A DNA stretch of 64,000 bases from an uncultured Aurantimonas sp. (GCA_947488615.1 CANKZU010000009.1:80536-144535), one strand, 5' to 3'; positions 36,260 to 45,483 are shown, numbered from the stretch's first letter. The notes: generated by a model from the letters alone, not told the origin. Numbers and translations are program-made.

Positions 36260-37591
36260 TCAGCGGCCATTGGAATAGGCGTATTCCGGCAGCCACAGCG
36301 CGATCTGCGGGAAGGCGGTGACGATGCCGAGGCCGACGATCATGATGCCGACGAACGGCCAGACCGAGCGGTAGATGTCCGACAGCGAGATTTCGGGCGG
36401 CGCCATCGCCCGCATCAGGAAGAGATTGTAGCCGAAGGGCGGCGTCATATACGCGATCTGGCAGGTGATCGTGTAGAGGATGCCGTACCAGACGAGGTCG
36501 AAACCGAGGACGCCGACCAGCGGAATGTAGAGCGGCGCGACGATGACCAGCATGGCCGTGTCATCGAGGAACATGCCAAGCAGGATGTAGGAGATCTGCA
36601 TCATGATGAGGATCTGCCAGGGCCCCAGCCCCAGATCCTCGGTGAAGAAGCTCTCCAGTGCTCTCGACGCGCCGACACCGTCGAAAATGCTGCCGAAGGC
36701 AAGCGCCGCCATGATGATCCAGAAGAACATGCAGGAGATCAGGAGCGTCTTTCGCACCGTCTCGTGCAGCACATGGAGGGTCAACCGACGCTTGACCAAG
36801 GCCGCGATCATCGCCGCCACTGCGCCAACGGCGGAGCTTTCCACCAGGCTCGTGACGCCCATGACGAAAAGCCCGGTCATGGCGAAGAAGATGAACAGCG
36901 GCAGGATGCCGGCCTTGAGCAGACCGATCTTCTCCGCGCGGGTGATGTTCTCCCGCTCTTCCAGCGGCAGGACGGGGCCCAGCTTAGGGTTCGCCCGACA
37001 GCGGAGGTAGATATAGACGATGAACATCGCCGCGATCATCAGCCCCGGAAAGACACCGGCGAGCCAGAGCTGGCCGACCGGCTGGCGGGCGATCATGCCG
37101 TAAAGGACGAGGACGACACTCGGCGGCACCAGGATGCCCAGGGACGATCCCGCCTGGATCACCCCCGTCACCATGACCTTGTCGTAGCCGCGCCGCAGCA
37201 GTTCCGGCAGCGCGATCGTCGCGCCGATCGCCATGCCGGCGACCGAGAGGCCGTTCATGGCCGAGATCATCACCATCAACCCGATCGTCCCAATGGCGAG
37301 GCCGCCGGCCGTGCCGCCCATCCAGACGTGGAACATGTGGTAGAGATCGTCGGCGATGCCGCTCTCAGACAGCATGTAGCCCATGAAGATGAACAGTGGC
37401 AGCGTGAGCAGCGGATACCATTTCATCAGCTTCATCACGGCCGAGAAGCCCATCTCCGAGCCACCGTCGCCATAGAGGAACAGCGCGGTCACCACCGCCA
37501 CGCCGCCGATGACACCGAAGACGCGCTGGCCGGTCAGCAGCATCACCATCATGCTGGCGAACATGAGGATGGCGATCATCTCGTAGCTCAC
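36260..37591 (-). CDS. dctM: TRAP transporter large permease DctM
   Basis: 443 residues from a GTG at 37591, chosen because it overlaps the dctQ stop as GTGA; an ATG at 37579 is the alternative. Some twelve hydrophobic segments are visible. Family motifs include LPLFIFMGYMLSESGIAD near 60, GIIQAGSSLGILVPPSV-type sequence near 145 and LLGMFLDDTAMLVIVAPLY near 340. It moves the ligand across the inner membrane using the sodium gradient. Confidence 0.92.
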   Translation of the reverse strand: MSYEMIAILMFASMMVMLLTGQRVFGVIGGVAVVTALFLYGDGGSEMGFSAVMKLMKWYPLLTLPLFIFMGYMLSESGIADDLYHMFHVWMGGTAGGLAIGTIGLMVMISAMNGLSVAGMAIGATIALPELLRRGYDKVMVTGVIQAGSSLGILVPPSVVLVLYGMIARQPVGQLWLAGVFPGLMIAAMFIVYIYLRCRANPKLGPVLPLEERENITRAEKIGLLKAGILPLFIFFAMTGLFVMGVTSLVESSAVGAVAAMIAALVKRRLTLHVLHETVRKTLLISCMFFWIIMAALAFGSIFDGVGASRALESFFTEDLGLGPWQILIMMQISYILLGMFLDDTAMLVIVAPLYIPLVGVLGFDLVWYGILYTITCQIAYMTPPFGYNLFLMRAMAPPEISLSDIYRSVWPFVGIMIVGLGIVTAFPQIALWLPEYAYSNGR

Positions 37592-38178
37592 GAGGCGGCC
37601 CCCCGCTCGACTTCGTCCGGTTCCCCGCCACGCGGGTGATCGAGCTCGTCTTCCCGCGGCAGCCGCTCGACCCCCGGCAGCACAATTCCCCGCGCTTCGG
37701 CGACGTTGCGGATCAGCATCGCAATGGCTTGCAGCAGCATCAGCACGATGCCGCAGACCATGACGATCTTGATCGGCGCCATGTAGGGCCGCCAGGACGA
37801 ATAGCTCCGCTCGCCATATTCCAGCGCATAGGCCGTCGATGAGAGGCCCCCGTAGAGGAGGATGCCGAGGTAGAAGATCAGGAGAAGGATCGTGACCGCG
37901 TCGGTCGTTGCCTGTGTGCGTGGGCTCCAGCGCCCGTAAGCAAGGTCCATGCGGACATGGGCGCCCATCTTGAGCGAGTAGCCACCGCCGACCAGGAAAT
38001 AGGCCACCATCGCGAACTGGGCCATTTCCAGCGTCCACAGCGATGGCAGGAAAAAGGTCTTGGTGATGGTCGAATAAAACAGGATGCCGATCATCCCGAA
38101 GATCGAATACATCGTGACGAGACCCACCCAACCGTTCACTCGGTCGATGAACCGGACATAGGCGGCCAGCCGCTTCAT
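37588..38178 (-). CDS. dctQ: TRAP transporter small permease DctQ
   Basis: 196 residues with four hydrophobic segments, the usual DctQ size and topology. The conserved VTMYSIFGMIGILFYSTI first helix and GGGYSLKMGAHVRMDL near 65 are seen. Start and stop overlap those of its neighbours by 4 bases each, so the amidohydrolase, dctQ and dctM are translated as a coupled set. Confidence 0.9.
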   Translation of the reverse strand: MKRLAAYVRFIDRVNGWVGLVTMYSIFGMIGILFYSTITKTFFLPSLWTLEMAQFAMVAYFLVGGGYSLKMGAHVRMDLAYGRWSPRTQATTDAVTILLLIFYLGILLYGGLSSTAYALEYGERSYSSWRPYMAPIKIVMVCGIVLMLLQAIAMLIRNVAEARGIVLPGVERLPREDELDHPRGGEPDEVERGAAS

Positions 38179-38981
38179 GCCGCCGCCCCTTTGGAGGCGT
38201 CGGTCGAAAGCGAGGCGTGGGCGCGCGACACCCAGGCGGCCAGGCGGCTCGCAATCTCGACCACGTCCCCGGGCGTGGCGATCAGGTCGTTGCGGATCTC
38301 GATCATCGCGTTGAACATCCCCGTCGGAATGGCGTGGGTCACCAGCGTATGCATGACCCCGTCAGCCGGACCGTATGGCTCGTTGCGGCGCATGTCGAGC
38401 GAACCACCGGCCGCCGCCAGGATGGCATCGGCGAGGCGCTGGTCGCTGTCGTGCAGAATGCCGATTTCCACGGACCGCCGCTGGCCGGCATAGATCGGCG
38501 TGAAGGAATGGATCGTCAAAAGGATAGGGTTGGCATGGGTGCCGCGATGCCGCGCGACGGCCTGCGCCAGCGTCCGCTCGAACGGCCGATAGAAGCGTTC
38601 GACCCGGTCGGCCCGCGCCGCCGCGCTCAGCCCCGTATTGCCGGGAATCTCGTGGATTTCGCTGCGCGCGGGAATGGCGTCGCCGGCCTCCGGTGGCCGG
38701 TTGCAGTCATAGACGAGACGCGACACGGTCTGCGCGACGAGCGGCGCGTCGAACATCTCCGACAGATGCCGGGCAACCGCCAATGCTCCCGGGTCCCAGG
38801 CGGCGTGACTGGCTTTCGTCGCCGCGCCGATGCCGAGATTGGCGAACTCGGCGGGAATGTCGTTGGTGGCATGTTCGCAGACCAGGAGAATGGCGCCGGC
38901 CCCGTCCGGATTGATCACCTCGACCGTCTTGGCGCGCGAGCCGTCGGACGGCTCCTTCGGCATTGCGCTCCCATCGGACAA
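38175..38981 (-). CDS. N-formylglutamate amidohydrolase-family enzyme
   Basis: 268 residues. The family pattern is clear: LLVCEHATNDIPAEF near residue 33, RLVYDCNRPPEAGDA near 90, LLTIHSFTPIY near 155 and IEIRNDLI late. Members split N-formylglutamate or related N-acyl amino acids with a zinc centre. The gene is first of the operon and overlaps dctQ (ATGA), a strong hint that it acts on the imported compound or releases glutamate from a glutamylated intermediate. Confidence 0.88.
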   Translation of the reverse strand: MSDGSAMPKEPSDGSRAKTVEVINPDGAGAILLVCEHATNDIPAEFANLGIGAATKASHAAWDPGALAVARHLSEMFDAPLVAQTVSRLVYDCNRPPEAGDAIPARSEIHEIPGNTGLSAAARADRVERFYRPFERTLAQAVARHRGTHANPILLTIHSFTPIYAGQRRSVEIGILHDSDQRLADAILAAAGGSLDMRRNEPYGPADGVMHTLVTHAIPTGMFNAMIEIRNDLIATPGDVVEIASRLAAWVSRAHASLSTDASKGAAA

Positions 38982-38999
38982 GGCGTTACCTCTCGACTG

Positions 39000-39023
39000 A
39001 CTCTGAAACGATCATTACAGAGT
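39000..39023. promoter_or_regulatory. Candidate RpiR operator between divergent genes
   Basis: An inverted repeat, ACTCTG at 39000-39005 and CAGAGT at 39018-39023 with a 12-base spacer, lies in the 134-base gap between the leftward catabolic operon and the rightward rpiR-type gene. The position is right for a site that controls both. The arms are short, so chance cannot be excluded. Confidence 0.45.
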
Positions 39024-39115
39024 TGCCTCTCATGTCAAGCGCGCCCGGCCGGGAATTTCGTCGGCGGCGCGGCACCATGTTACGAGGCTGGCGCGGATGA
39101 ACGGGGAGCTTTTCC

Positions 39116-39991
39116 ATGACGACGAGCGATGACCGGACGGTCGCCGAGCTGATCCGCGCCGCCTTTCCCGATCTGACCCGCGCCGAGCGGCAACTGGCCG
39201 ACGCCATCCTCGAGGACTATCCGATCTCCGGGCTTGGCAGCATCACCGCCCTGTCGGAAAGCTCCGGCGTCTCGACGCCGACGGTGCTGCGCATGGCGCG
39301 CAAGCTCGGCTTCGACGGCTTCACGCATTTTCAGGCGAGCCTGCGCGGCGAACTGAAGATGATGATTTCCGATCCCGTCGCCAGACGCGAGCACTGGACC
39401 GACGAGCTACCGCACGCCCATATCCTCAACCGCTTCGCCGAGGCGGTCTCCGACAATCTGCGCAAAACCCTGCAACGGATGAACGTCGAGACCTTCGACG
39501 CCGCGACGGCTCTTCTGGCGGACCCCGATCACGCGGTGTTCGTCGTCGGCGGCCGCGTCACCCGCTCGCTCGCCGACTATTTCTTCAGCCTGCTCCAGGT
39601 GATCCGCGAGGGCGCGCATCTGTTGCCGCCCAACGCCAATATCTGGCCGCACAGCGTGTTGAGCATGAAGGAGGGCGATGTCCTCCTGATCTTCGACATC
39701 CGGCGCTACGAGCGCGAACTCCTGAGCCTCGCCAAGATGGCGCGCGCGCGCGGCGTGACCATCGTTTTGATGACCGACCAGTGGGGCTCGCCGATCACTG
39801 CCCAGGCGGCGCACGCCTTTCATGCCCGGATCGAGGTGCCGTCGGCCTGGGATTCGACCGTCGTCCTGACCTACCTGGTCGAGGCGCTGCTGGCCGGCAT
39901 CCAAGCGCTCCACTGGGACACCGCGCGGCGGCGGATGACCGAGCTGGAAGGCCTGCTCGACGAAACCTCGATGTTCAAGAAGTTTACGTGA
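39116..39991 (+). CDS. MurR/RpiR-family transcriptional regulator
   Basis: 291 residues. The N-terminal HTH-6 domain covers about residues 5-80 (LTRAERQLADAILEDYP, then SSGVSTPTVLRMARKLGF). The C-terminal SIS domain from about 125 (HAVFVVGGRVTRSLADYFF) would bind a phosphosugar or other small ligand. It is divergent from the amidohydrolase-TRAP-ligase operon and is probably its regulator. Confidence 0.92.
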   Translation: MTTSDDRTVAELIRAAFPDLTRAERQLADAILEDYPISGLGSITALSESSGVSTPTVLRMARKLGFDGFTHFQASLRGELKMMISDPVARREHWTDELPHAHILNRFAEAVSDNLRKTLQRMNVETFDAATALLADPDHAVFVVGGRVTRSLADYFFSLLQVIREGAHLLPPNANIWPHSVLSMKEGDVLLIFDIRRYERELLSLAKMARARGVTIVLMTDQWGSPITAQAAHAFHARIEVPSAWDSTVVLTYLVEALLAGIQALHWDTARRRMTELEGLLDETSMFKKFT

Positions 39992-40184
39992 GCGACGTGG
40001 ATTGGGGCGTGTATGGCGGAGCGGGGTCCGGCCCGAGACGAGCTGACAACTGGACTTGGATGTTGTGGCCGAAGGACGCGTTTTGGAACACGAAACGGGC
40101 CTGCCATATTCACCGAAGGACAGGGAACACATGCAGGCGACCTTCGACGGATCACTTGCCAATCGGAAGAATCTCGGTCAAGTT
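39992..40184. other. Intergenic stretch before the cobalamin riboswitch
   Basis: No gene, repeat or clear promoter is recognised here. The promoter for the riboswitch transcript should lie in this part. Confidence 0.4.
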
Positions 40185-40376
40185 CGTGGTGATGGTTCTC
40201 GCCGCCCTGCAAGGCGGTGGGATTAAAAGGGAACACGGTGCGACGTACCCAACAGGGCGCAAAACCGTGGCTGCCCCCGCAACTGTAAGCGGCGAGCTTT
40301 TCCGGGAAGAACCACTGGCCTGATGGCTGGGAAGGTCCGGAAACGCGGCGACCCGCGAGCCAGGAGACCTGCCGTC
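40185..40376 (+). ncRNA. Cobalamin riboswitch
   Basis: The conserved core is recognisable: a GGGATTAAAAGGGAACACGG segment (about 40220-40238), AAAACCGTGGCTGCCCCCGC, then CAACTGTAAGCGG, CCACTGG, TGGGAAGGTC and the B12 box AGCCAGGAGACCTGCC at 40358-40373. It should bind adenosylcobalamin and reduce expression of the importer genes that follow. The first ATG with a frame lies about 45 bases after the B12 box. Confidence 0.93.
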
Positions 40377-40416
40377 ATCCTTAGCTCAAACCCGGCCGGG
40401 GTGTGCCGTGGAGACG

Positions 40417-40524
40417 ATGATGACGCTTCACTATTTCATTGCGGGAAGCAGCTCGATCGGATCGCTCGGTTTGCCTTGCCTATCGGCGGAGGCAGATGGT
40501 GGCCCGTTCGTTTTCTGCGGCTAG
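40417..40524 (+). CDS. Possible 35-residue leader ORF after the riboswitch
   Basis: ATGATG at 40417 opens a short frame (MMTLHYFIAGSSSIGSLGL, ending in GPFVFCG) that stops at 40522-40524, overlapping the ATP-binding gene start by 29 bases in another frame. A weak GTGGAGA precedes it. It could be a coupling leader that connects riboswitch folding to btuD translation, or the remnant of a lost gene. No family is recognised. Confidence 0.3.
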   Translation: MMTLHYFIAGSSSIGSLGLPCLSAEADGGPFVFCG

Positions 40525-41308
40525 CACTTTAGCCGGCTCATTCCCCGCGCGCCTTACAGCAGATCGCCTTGAATGGGGACCGTCCGCAAGGCACCGCGTG
40601 GTGGGGCCCGTCACTTTTGGCGTCGAGCCTGGCGAAATGCTTGCGCTCGTCGGACCGAACGGCGCCGGCAAGTCCAGCCTGCTGCGATGCCTCTATCGCT
40701 TCCACCGGCCAATTGCCGGTTCGGTACAGCTCGACGGCAAGGACATTTGGAAACTGCCTGCGAAAGATTGCGCCAGACGCATCGCCACCGTGCTGCAGGA
40801 GCCGGTCTCAGACTTCGGACTGACGGTCGCGGAGATCGTCGAGCTTGGACTTACCCCGCACATGGAACGCCGGGCCAAGACCGATGATGGCCTCGCGCCG
40901 GTCGATCTTGCGCTGGAACTCATGCAGCTCAACGCGCTTGCCGGACGTGACTTCGCTACCCTTTCAGGGGGCGAGAAGCAGCGGGTCATGATCGCGCGGG
41001 CACTGGTTCAGCGGCCCGATCTGCTCATCCTTGACGAGCCGACCAATCATCTGGACATCCGGCACCAACTCGAAGTGCTCGAGTTGGTACGCGGACTCGC
41101 CTGCACCACGATCGTCTCGCTGCATGATCTGGGGCTCGCGGCGGCCCATGCGGATCGCGTGCTGGTGCTCGAACAAGGCAAATTGGTGGAGATCGGCGCG
41201 CCGCTGAGCGTGCTGACGCGGCACAGTATCCGCCGGACCTTCGCCGTTGAAACCGAAATTGATTCCCATCCCGCGACCGGACGGCCGCGCTTTTCCTTCC
41301 ATCTCTAG
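40496..41308 (+). CDS. btuD: ABC transporter ATP-binding protein, cobalamin/siderophore type
   Basis: 270 residues from ATG 40496, preceded by GGCGGAGG; the frame stays open upstream to 40439. Motifs are Walker A GPNGAGKSS near 58, the Q-loop LQEPVSD near 105, signature LSGGEKQRV near 160, Walker B LLILDEPTNHLD near 180 and the switch histidine in SLHDLG. It powers the importer made by the next two genes. The upstream riboswitch points to cobalamin as cargo. Confidence 0.87.
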   Translation: MVARSFSAASTLAGSFPARLTADRLEWGPSARHRVVGPVTFGVEPGEMLALVGPNGAGKSSLLRCLYRFHRPIAGSVQLDGKDIWKLPAKDCARRIATVLQEPVSDFGLTVAEIVELGLTPHMERRAKTDDGLAPVDLALELMQLNALAGRDFATLSGGEKQRVMIARALVQRPDLLILDEPTNHLDIRHQLEVLELVRGLACTTIVSLHDLGLAAAHADRVLVLEQGKLVEIGAPLSVLTRHSIRRTFAVETEIDSHPATGRPRFSFHL

Positions 41309-41329
41309 CAAATTCAGAAGAGCGATCTT

Positions 41330-42277
41330 ATGCGACCGTCATTTCTGCTCGCGTCACTACTCCTGCTGATAACAACCTCGAACTCTGCCGAATCTTTTCC
41401 GGTGACGGTCAAGAGCTGCAATCGCGACGTGACGTTCGATTCGGCACCGACCCGCGCGGTCTCTAACGACGTCAATTTGACAGAGATGATGCTGGCGCTT
41501 GGGCTTGAAGATCACATGGTCGGCTTCACCGGGGTCTCCGGGTGGAAGACGCTTTCCGAAGGTTTGCGGGCGGGCATTGGCGAACTCCCGGAACTCTCGC
41601 CTGACTATCCAACCAAAGAGGTACTGCTCGGTGCTGACGCCGACTTCTACTTCGCGGGATGGAATTATGGCCTTCGGGTGGGAGGCGAAGTGACGCCCGC
41701 GACGCTCGCCGGGTTCGGCATCCAGGTCTACGAGCTGACCGAGAGCTGCATCCACCTTATGAGCAGGCCGAAAGCGTCGTTTGATGATTTGTACAATGAC
41801 CTGATCAACCTCGGCACGATCTTCAACGTTCAGGACCGCGCCGAAGCGCTCGTCGCGGGCTACCAGCAGGAACTGCGCGACATCCGGGCGACGCTCACCT
41901 CAACCGAGTCGCCGGTCAAGGTTTTCGTCTACGATTCCGGCGAGGACAAACCGTTTACGGCGGGCCGCTATGGCTTTCCCACCGCCATGATCGAGGCGGC
42001 TGGCGGCACCAATGTCGTCGACGACGTGGAATCAAGCTGGGTCGAGATCGGGTGGGAGCCCGTGATCGAGCGCGATCCCGATATCGTGATCGTCGTCAAT
42101 TACGGCCAGGTGACGGCCGAACAGAAAATCGCGTTCATGCGGTCAAACCCAGCGTTCAAGGACCTCTCCGCGGTCATGAACAACCGCTTCGTCGTACTCG
42201 ACTATGTCGAGGCGACTCCCGGACCGCGTAACATCGATGCAGTCAAACGGCTGGCCGCATCATTTTACCCGCAATGA
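41330..42277 (+). CDS. btuF: ABC transporter periplasmic binding protein, BtuF type
   Basis: 315 residues. A hydrophobic signal (FLLASLLLLITTSNSAES) opens the protein. A class III metal-chelate binding fold follows: SCNRDVTFDSAPTRAVS, EMMLALGLEDHMVGFTG, AGGTNVVDDVESSWVEIGWE and the late VEATPGPRN. It presents the ligand to the permease. Cobalamin is inferred from the riboswitch; siderophores are bound by the same family. Confidence 0.87.
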   Translation: MRPSFLLASLLLLITTSNSAESFPVTVKSCNRDVTFDSAPTRAVSNDVNLTEMMLALGLEDHMVGFTGVSGWKTLSEGLRAGIGELPELSPDYPTKEVLLGADADFYFAGWNYGLRVGGEVTPATLAGFGIQVYELTESCIHLMSRPKASFDDLYNDLINLGTIFNVQDRAEALVAGYQQELRDIRATLTSTESPVKVFVYDSGEDKPFTAGRYGFPTAMIEAAGGTNVVDDVESSWVEIGWEPVIERDPDIVIVVNYGQVTAEQKIAFMRSNPAFKDLSAVMNNRFVVLDYVEATPGPRNIDAVKRLAASFYPQ

Positions 42278-43332
42278 GCCGCAGGCACATCGCCGTTAGC
42301 CCGCGCCGTATTCTTTCCTGCCAGACGCCAGCGCTTGTCGTCGGGCTGTCGCTTGTCCTCGTGGCCGTGATCCTGATTGCGGTTGGCGTGGGCGCGGTGC
42401 CAGTGCCGCTGGAAACCGTCTGGGGCATCATTGCCAATAAGCTGATGCCAGGAACCGTCGAGGCGGATTGGTCTTCCGGGCGGGAGAACATCGTATGGGA
42501 GGTGCGCCTGCCGCGCACCATCCTCGGCGCCATCGTCGGGGCTTCGCTCGCTCTCATCGGAGGCGCGTTGCAGGCGGTGACCCGTAACCCCTTGGCCGAC
42601 CCGCATCTGCTCGGCGTATCCTCAGGTGCGGCATTCGGGGCGATTCTCGTCCTGCTGCACACCGGCAAGTTTCTCGGGCTGGTCACGGTGCCGCTTTTCG
42701 CCTTCGGTGGCGCGTTGGCGGCGACTTTCCTCGTCGTCGCCATCGCCCAACTCGCGGAGGCGCAAAGTGCCGGCAGATTAATCCTAGCCGGTGTGGCCGT
42801 TTCCTTCGTGATCACCGCTGGAGGCAGCCTCCTGATCTTCCTCGGCGACCCGCGCGCAACGCACACAGTGGTCTTCTGGATGCTGGGCGGGCTCGGCCTC
42901 GCGCAATGGGCGCAGCTACCCTTTTCGCTTACCGCCTTGTTCGCCTGCGGCACCTATTTCATCGCCAATGCGCGCAACCTCAACGCCATGACCCTGGGCG
43001 ATGAAAGCGCCACGACGCTCGGCCTTTCTGCCCAGCGCTTTCGGCTCATCGTTTTTGTCGTCTGTGCCCTGCTGACCGGCTCGGCCGTCGCTTTTTCAGG
43101 CGTCATCGGATTCGTCGGGCTGATGATTCCCCATATCGTCCGCATGGCGGTCGGCGGCGACTATCGTCGTTTGCTGCCGCTTTCGGCATTGACGGGCGCC
43201 ATCTTCCTCGTCCTAGCCGACATAGCCGCACGTACATTGATGCCGCCGCAGGATATGCCGATCGGCGTGCTGACAGGACTCGTTGGGGGCCTGTTCTTCC
43301 TCATTCTCATGCGCCGCAAGGGCGGCGTTTAG
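42274..43332 (+). CDS. btuC: FecCD-family ABC transporter permease, BtuC type
   Basis: 352 residues with about ten hydrophobic segments. The FecCD pattern is present: WEVRLPRTILGAIVGASLAL near 72, TRNPLADPHLLGVSSGAAFG near 100, and the late GVIGFVGLMIPHIVRMAVG near 275 that meets the ATPase. The start overlaps the btuF stop (ATGA). It ends 101 bases from the convergent coxF gene. Confidence 0.92.
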   Translation: MSRRHIAVSPRRILSCQTPALVVGLSLVLVAVILIAVGVGAVPVPLETVWGIIANKLMPGTVEADWSSGRENIVWEVRLPRTILGAIVGASLALIGGALQAVTRNPLADPHLLGVSSGAAFGAILVLLHTGKFLGLVTVPLFAFGGALAATFLVVAIAQLAEAQSAGRLILAGVAVSFVITAGGSLLIFLGDPRATHTVVFWMLGGLGLAQWAQLPFSLTALFACGTYFIANARNLNAMTLGDESATTLGLSAQRFRLIVFVVCALLTGSAVAFSGVIGFVGLMIPHIVRMAVGGDYRRLLPLSALTGAIFLVLADIAARTLMPPQDMPIGVLTGLVGGLFFLILMRRKGGV

Positions 43333-43433
43333 CGGATATTCTTGTCCGCTTGGGGCCGGTTGGGACAGTTCCATTGCCGCCGACAACGAACGCTTCCGCC
43401 CAATCCAGCCGCCAATCGCCCTTCCTGACGCCG

Positions 43434-44258
43434 CTATCCCCCACCCTCGCGCTGGCCGCGGCGGCGGGCCTGAACGATCTCGGCGAGGATCGACAGGGCG
43501 ATCTCCTCCGGCGTGATCGCTCCCAGATCGAGGCCCGCCGGCGCCTTGACCCGGGCGAGCGCCACAGGGTCGGCACCCTCGACGCTCAGCGTCTGGCGCA
43601 GCGCCGTCATCTTGCGCCGGCTGCCGACGAAGGCGTGGGTGTCGGCCGCGATCCCCAGCGCGGCTGTCAGCGCCGCCTTGTCGCCCCGCCCTTGCGTCGA
43701 GACGACGACGAAGCGCCGGGCCTCTTGCAGGCCGTCGACCGCAAAGCCGTCGATGACGCGGTCGGCGTCCGGCGTGCCGGGCCGATCGTTCGCCGGGGCC
43801 GCAAGGGTGACGTGGAAGCCAAGCGGGCGGGCCTGGCTCGCCAGCGCCATCGCGACGGGACTGGCGCCAAGGATCACCAACGAGGGCTGCGGCAGGACCG
43901 GCTCGATGAAGATGTCCATGGTGCCCTCGCTCGGGCACATGTTCCTGGCGAAGCGCACGCCCTCGCGGCTGTCGCCGGGGCTAACGCCGAGTTCGGCGAG
44001 GAGGTTTTCCGGCTGCACCGAGACCAGCCGCGCCACCCCGTCGGCGAGCGCCTCGCGCGCCGCCGTCAACACCGCGCCGCGGGCGCAACCGCCGCCGATC
44101 CAGCCGGCCGCGATGGTGCCGTCCGCACGAATCACCGCCTTGGCACCGGCCTTGGCGGCGGTCACCGAAACGGTCCGCACGACGGTCGCCAGAACGAAGG
44201 CTTCCTCGGCCGCCTTCAGCCGGGATATCAGGTCGATCACGTCGACATGGGCGGTCAT
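43434..44258 (-). CDS. coxF: XdhC/CoxF-family molybdenum cofactor maturation protein
   Basis: 274 residues from ATG 44258 (MTAHVDVIDLISRL), 13 bases after coxE ends. The XdhC N-terminal part (AFVLATVVRTVSVTAAKAGA, then AAGWIGGGCARGAV) is followed by a Rossmann-type C-terminal domain (LVILGASPVAMALASQA). CoxF-type proteins help put the molybdenum/copper cofactor into CO dehydrogenase. It is the last cox gene in the window. Confidence 0.85.
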   Translation of the reverse strand: MTAHVDVIDLISRLKAAEEAFVLATVVRTVSVTAAKAGAKAVIRADGTIAAGWIGGGCARGAVLTAAREALADGVARLVSVQPENLLAELGVSPGDSREGVRFARNMCPSEGTMDIFIEPVLPQPSLVILGASPVAMALASQARPLGFHVTLAAPANDRPGTPDADRVIDGFAVDGLQEARRFVVVSTQGRGDKAALTAALGIAADTHAFVGSRRKMTALRQTLSVEGADPVALARVKAPAGLDLGAITPEEIALSILAEIVQARRRGQREGGG

Positions 44259-44271
44259 CGCAAGGGGTCCG

Positions 44272-45483
44272 TCACAGTTTCGCCAGATAGGGTTCGAGGT
44301 CGGCAAGGCTTTGCAGCGTATGCGCCGGGGCATAGAGATCGACATGGGGCAGCGCCGCCTTGATGCCGGCGGCCTCCGCGGCGTAGCCCTCCCAGCCGAT
44401 CATCGGGTTCAGCCAGACGATCCGGCGGCAGCGCCGGGCAAGCCGCGCCATCTCGCGGCCGAGCAGCGCCGCGTCGCCGGTCTCGTAGCCGTCGGAAACG
44501 ATCATGACGCAGGTCCGCGAATGGATCACCCGCGCCGCGTGCCAGCGGTTGAAGGTCTGAAGGCTCTCGCCGATCCGCGTGCCGCCGCCGGCGCCTTGCG
44601 CCATCATCGACAGGCGGTCGAGCGCGCGGACGGGGTTCTTCTCCTTCATCGCGTCGGAGACATGGGCAAGCCTCGTGTGGAACAGGAATGCGTCGGCCTC
44701 GCGGAACTCGTCCAGAACGCCGTGGATGAAGCGGAGAAAGACGCCGGTGTAGAGGCTCATCGAGCCCGACGCGTCGAGCAGCATGACCAGCCGCAGCGGT
44801 TTCTCCTTGCGGCGGCGCTTCACCAGGGTGATCGGCACGCCGCCATGGCTGATATTGCGGTGGATAGTGCGGCGAAGGTCGAGGCGGTAGCCGCGGCGGC
44901 GGGCGAGATCGCGGCGGGTGAGCCGCGTGCGCATGGTTCGCGCCAACCGCGCGGCGATGTCATGGGCCGCCGCGATCTGCGCCGGATCGGCGATCTTGCG
45001 AAAATCGGTTTCGGCAAGATTGTCGGCCCGCGACGCGCCTTCCATGCGGCCGACACCGTCGCGGTCCTCGCCGGGCTCGTCGCCGGCCGGCATCTGGTCC
45101 GGCGCCGTGTCGCCGCCGCAATTGGCGGCGTCGTTGCGCAGATTCTTGAGCGACGGGCTGTTGGCCGCCCTGGTCGAACCGGTGATCGCCGAGCGCGAGC
45201 GCACCCGCTTGCCGAGCCAGAAGGCATCGAACAGGCCGTCGAAGACCTCCCAGTCGGCCTTGCGCGCCGCAAACAGATGTTTGAAGGTCGCCCGCAGCAG
45301 GCCCGGCCGATCGCCATAGCCGGACGCCAGCAGCATCGCCGCATCCTGGCCCTCGCTGAGGCCGACGGCAAAGGCATTGTCACGCAGGGTGCGCAGAAAC
45401 GCCGCGAGCCTGTCGGCGACGCGCGCTGCCGCCATGTCGGGCTCCTCCGGCACAAGGGTCGGCGCGGGGCCGGGGGCTGTCAT
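44272..45483 (-). CDS. coxE: CoxE-type VWA-domain protein
   Basis: 403 residues. The C-terminal von Willebrand A domain has a full MIDAS site: LLDASGSMSLY near 230 and a later GGGTRIGESLQTF. The basic N-terminal half is typical of CoxE. In Oligotropha, CoxE works with the CoxD ATPase to build the CuSMoO2 centre of CO dehydrogenase. The start overlaps the coxD stop (ATGA). Confidence 0.9.
   Translation of the reverse strand: MTAPGPAPTLVPEEPDMAAARVADRLAAFLRTLRDNAFAVGLSEGQDAAMLLASGYGDRPGLLRATFKHLFAARKADWEVFDGLFDAFWLGKRVRSRSAITGSTRAANSPSLKNLRNDAANCGGDTAPDQMPAGDEPGEDRDGVGRMEGASRADNLAETDFRKIADPAQIAAAHDIAARLARTMRTRLTRRDLARRRGYRLDLRRTIHRNISHGGVPITLVKRRRKEKPLRLVMLLDASGSMSLYTGVFLRFIHGVLDEFREADAFLFHTRLAHVSDAMKEKNPVRALDRLSMMAQGAGGGTRIGESLQTFNRWHAARVIHSRTCVMIVSDGYETGDAALLGREMARLARRCRRIVWLNPMIGWEGYAAEAAGIKAALPHVDLYAPAHTLQSLADLEPYLAKL

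Noticed and set aside
35342..37639. A 765-codon plus-strand open frame
   Set aside because: It lies wholly opposite the TRAP transporter genes, is rich in His, Arg and Asp as expected of a high-GC antisense frame, and has no recognisable domain.
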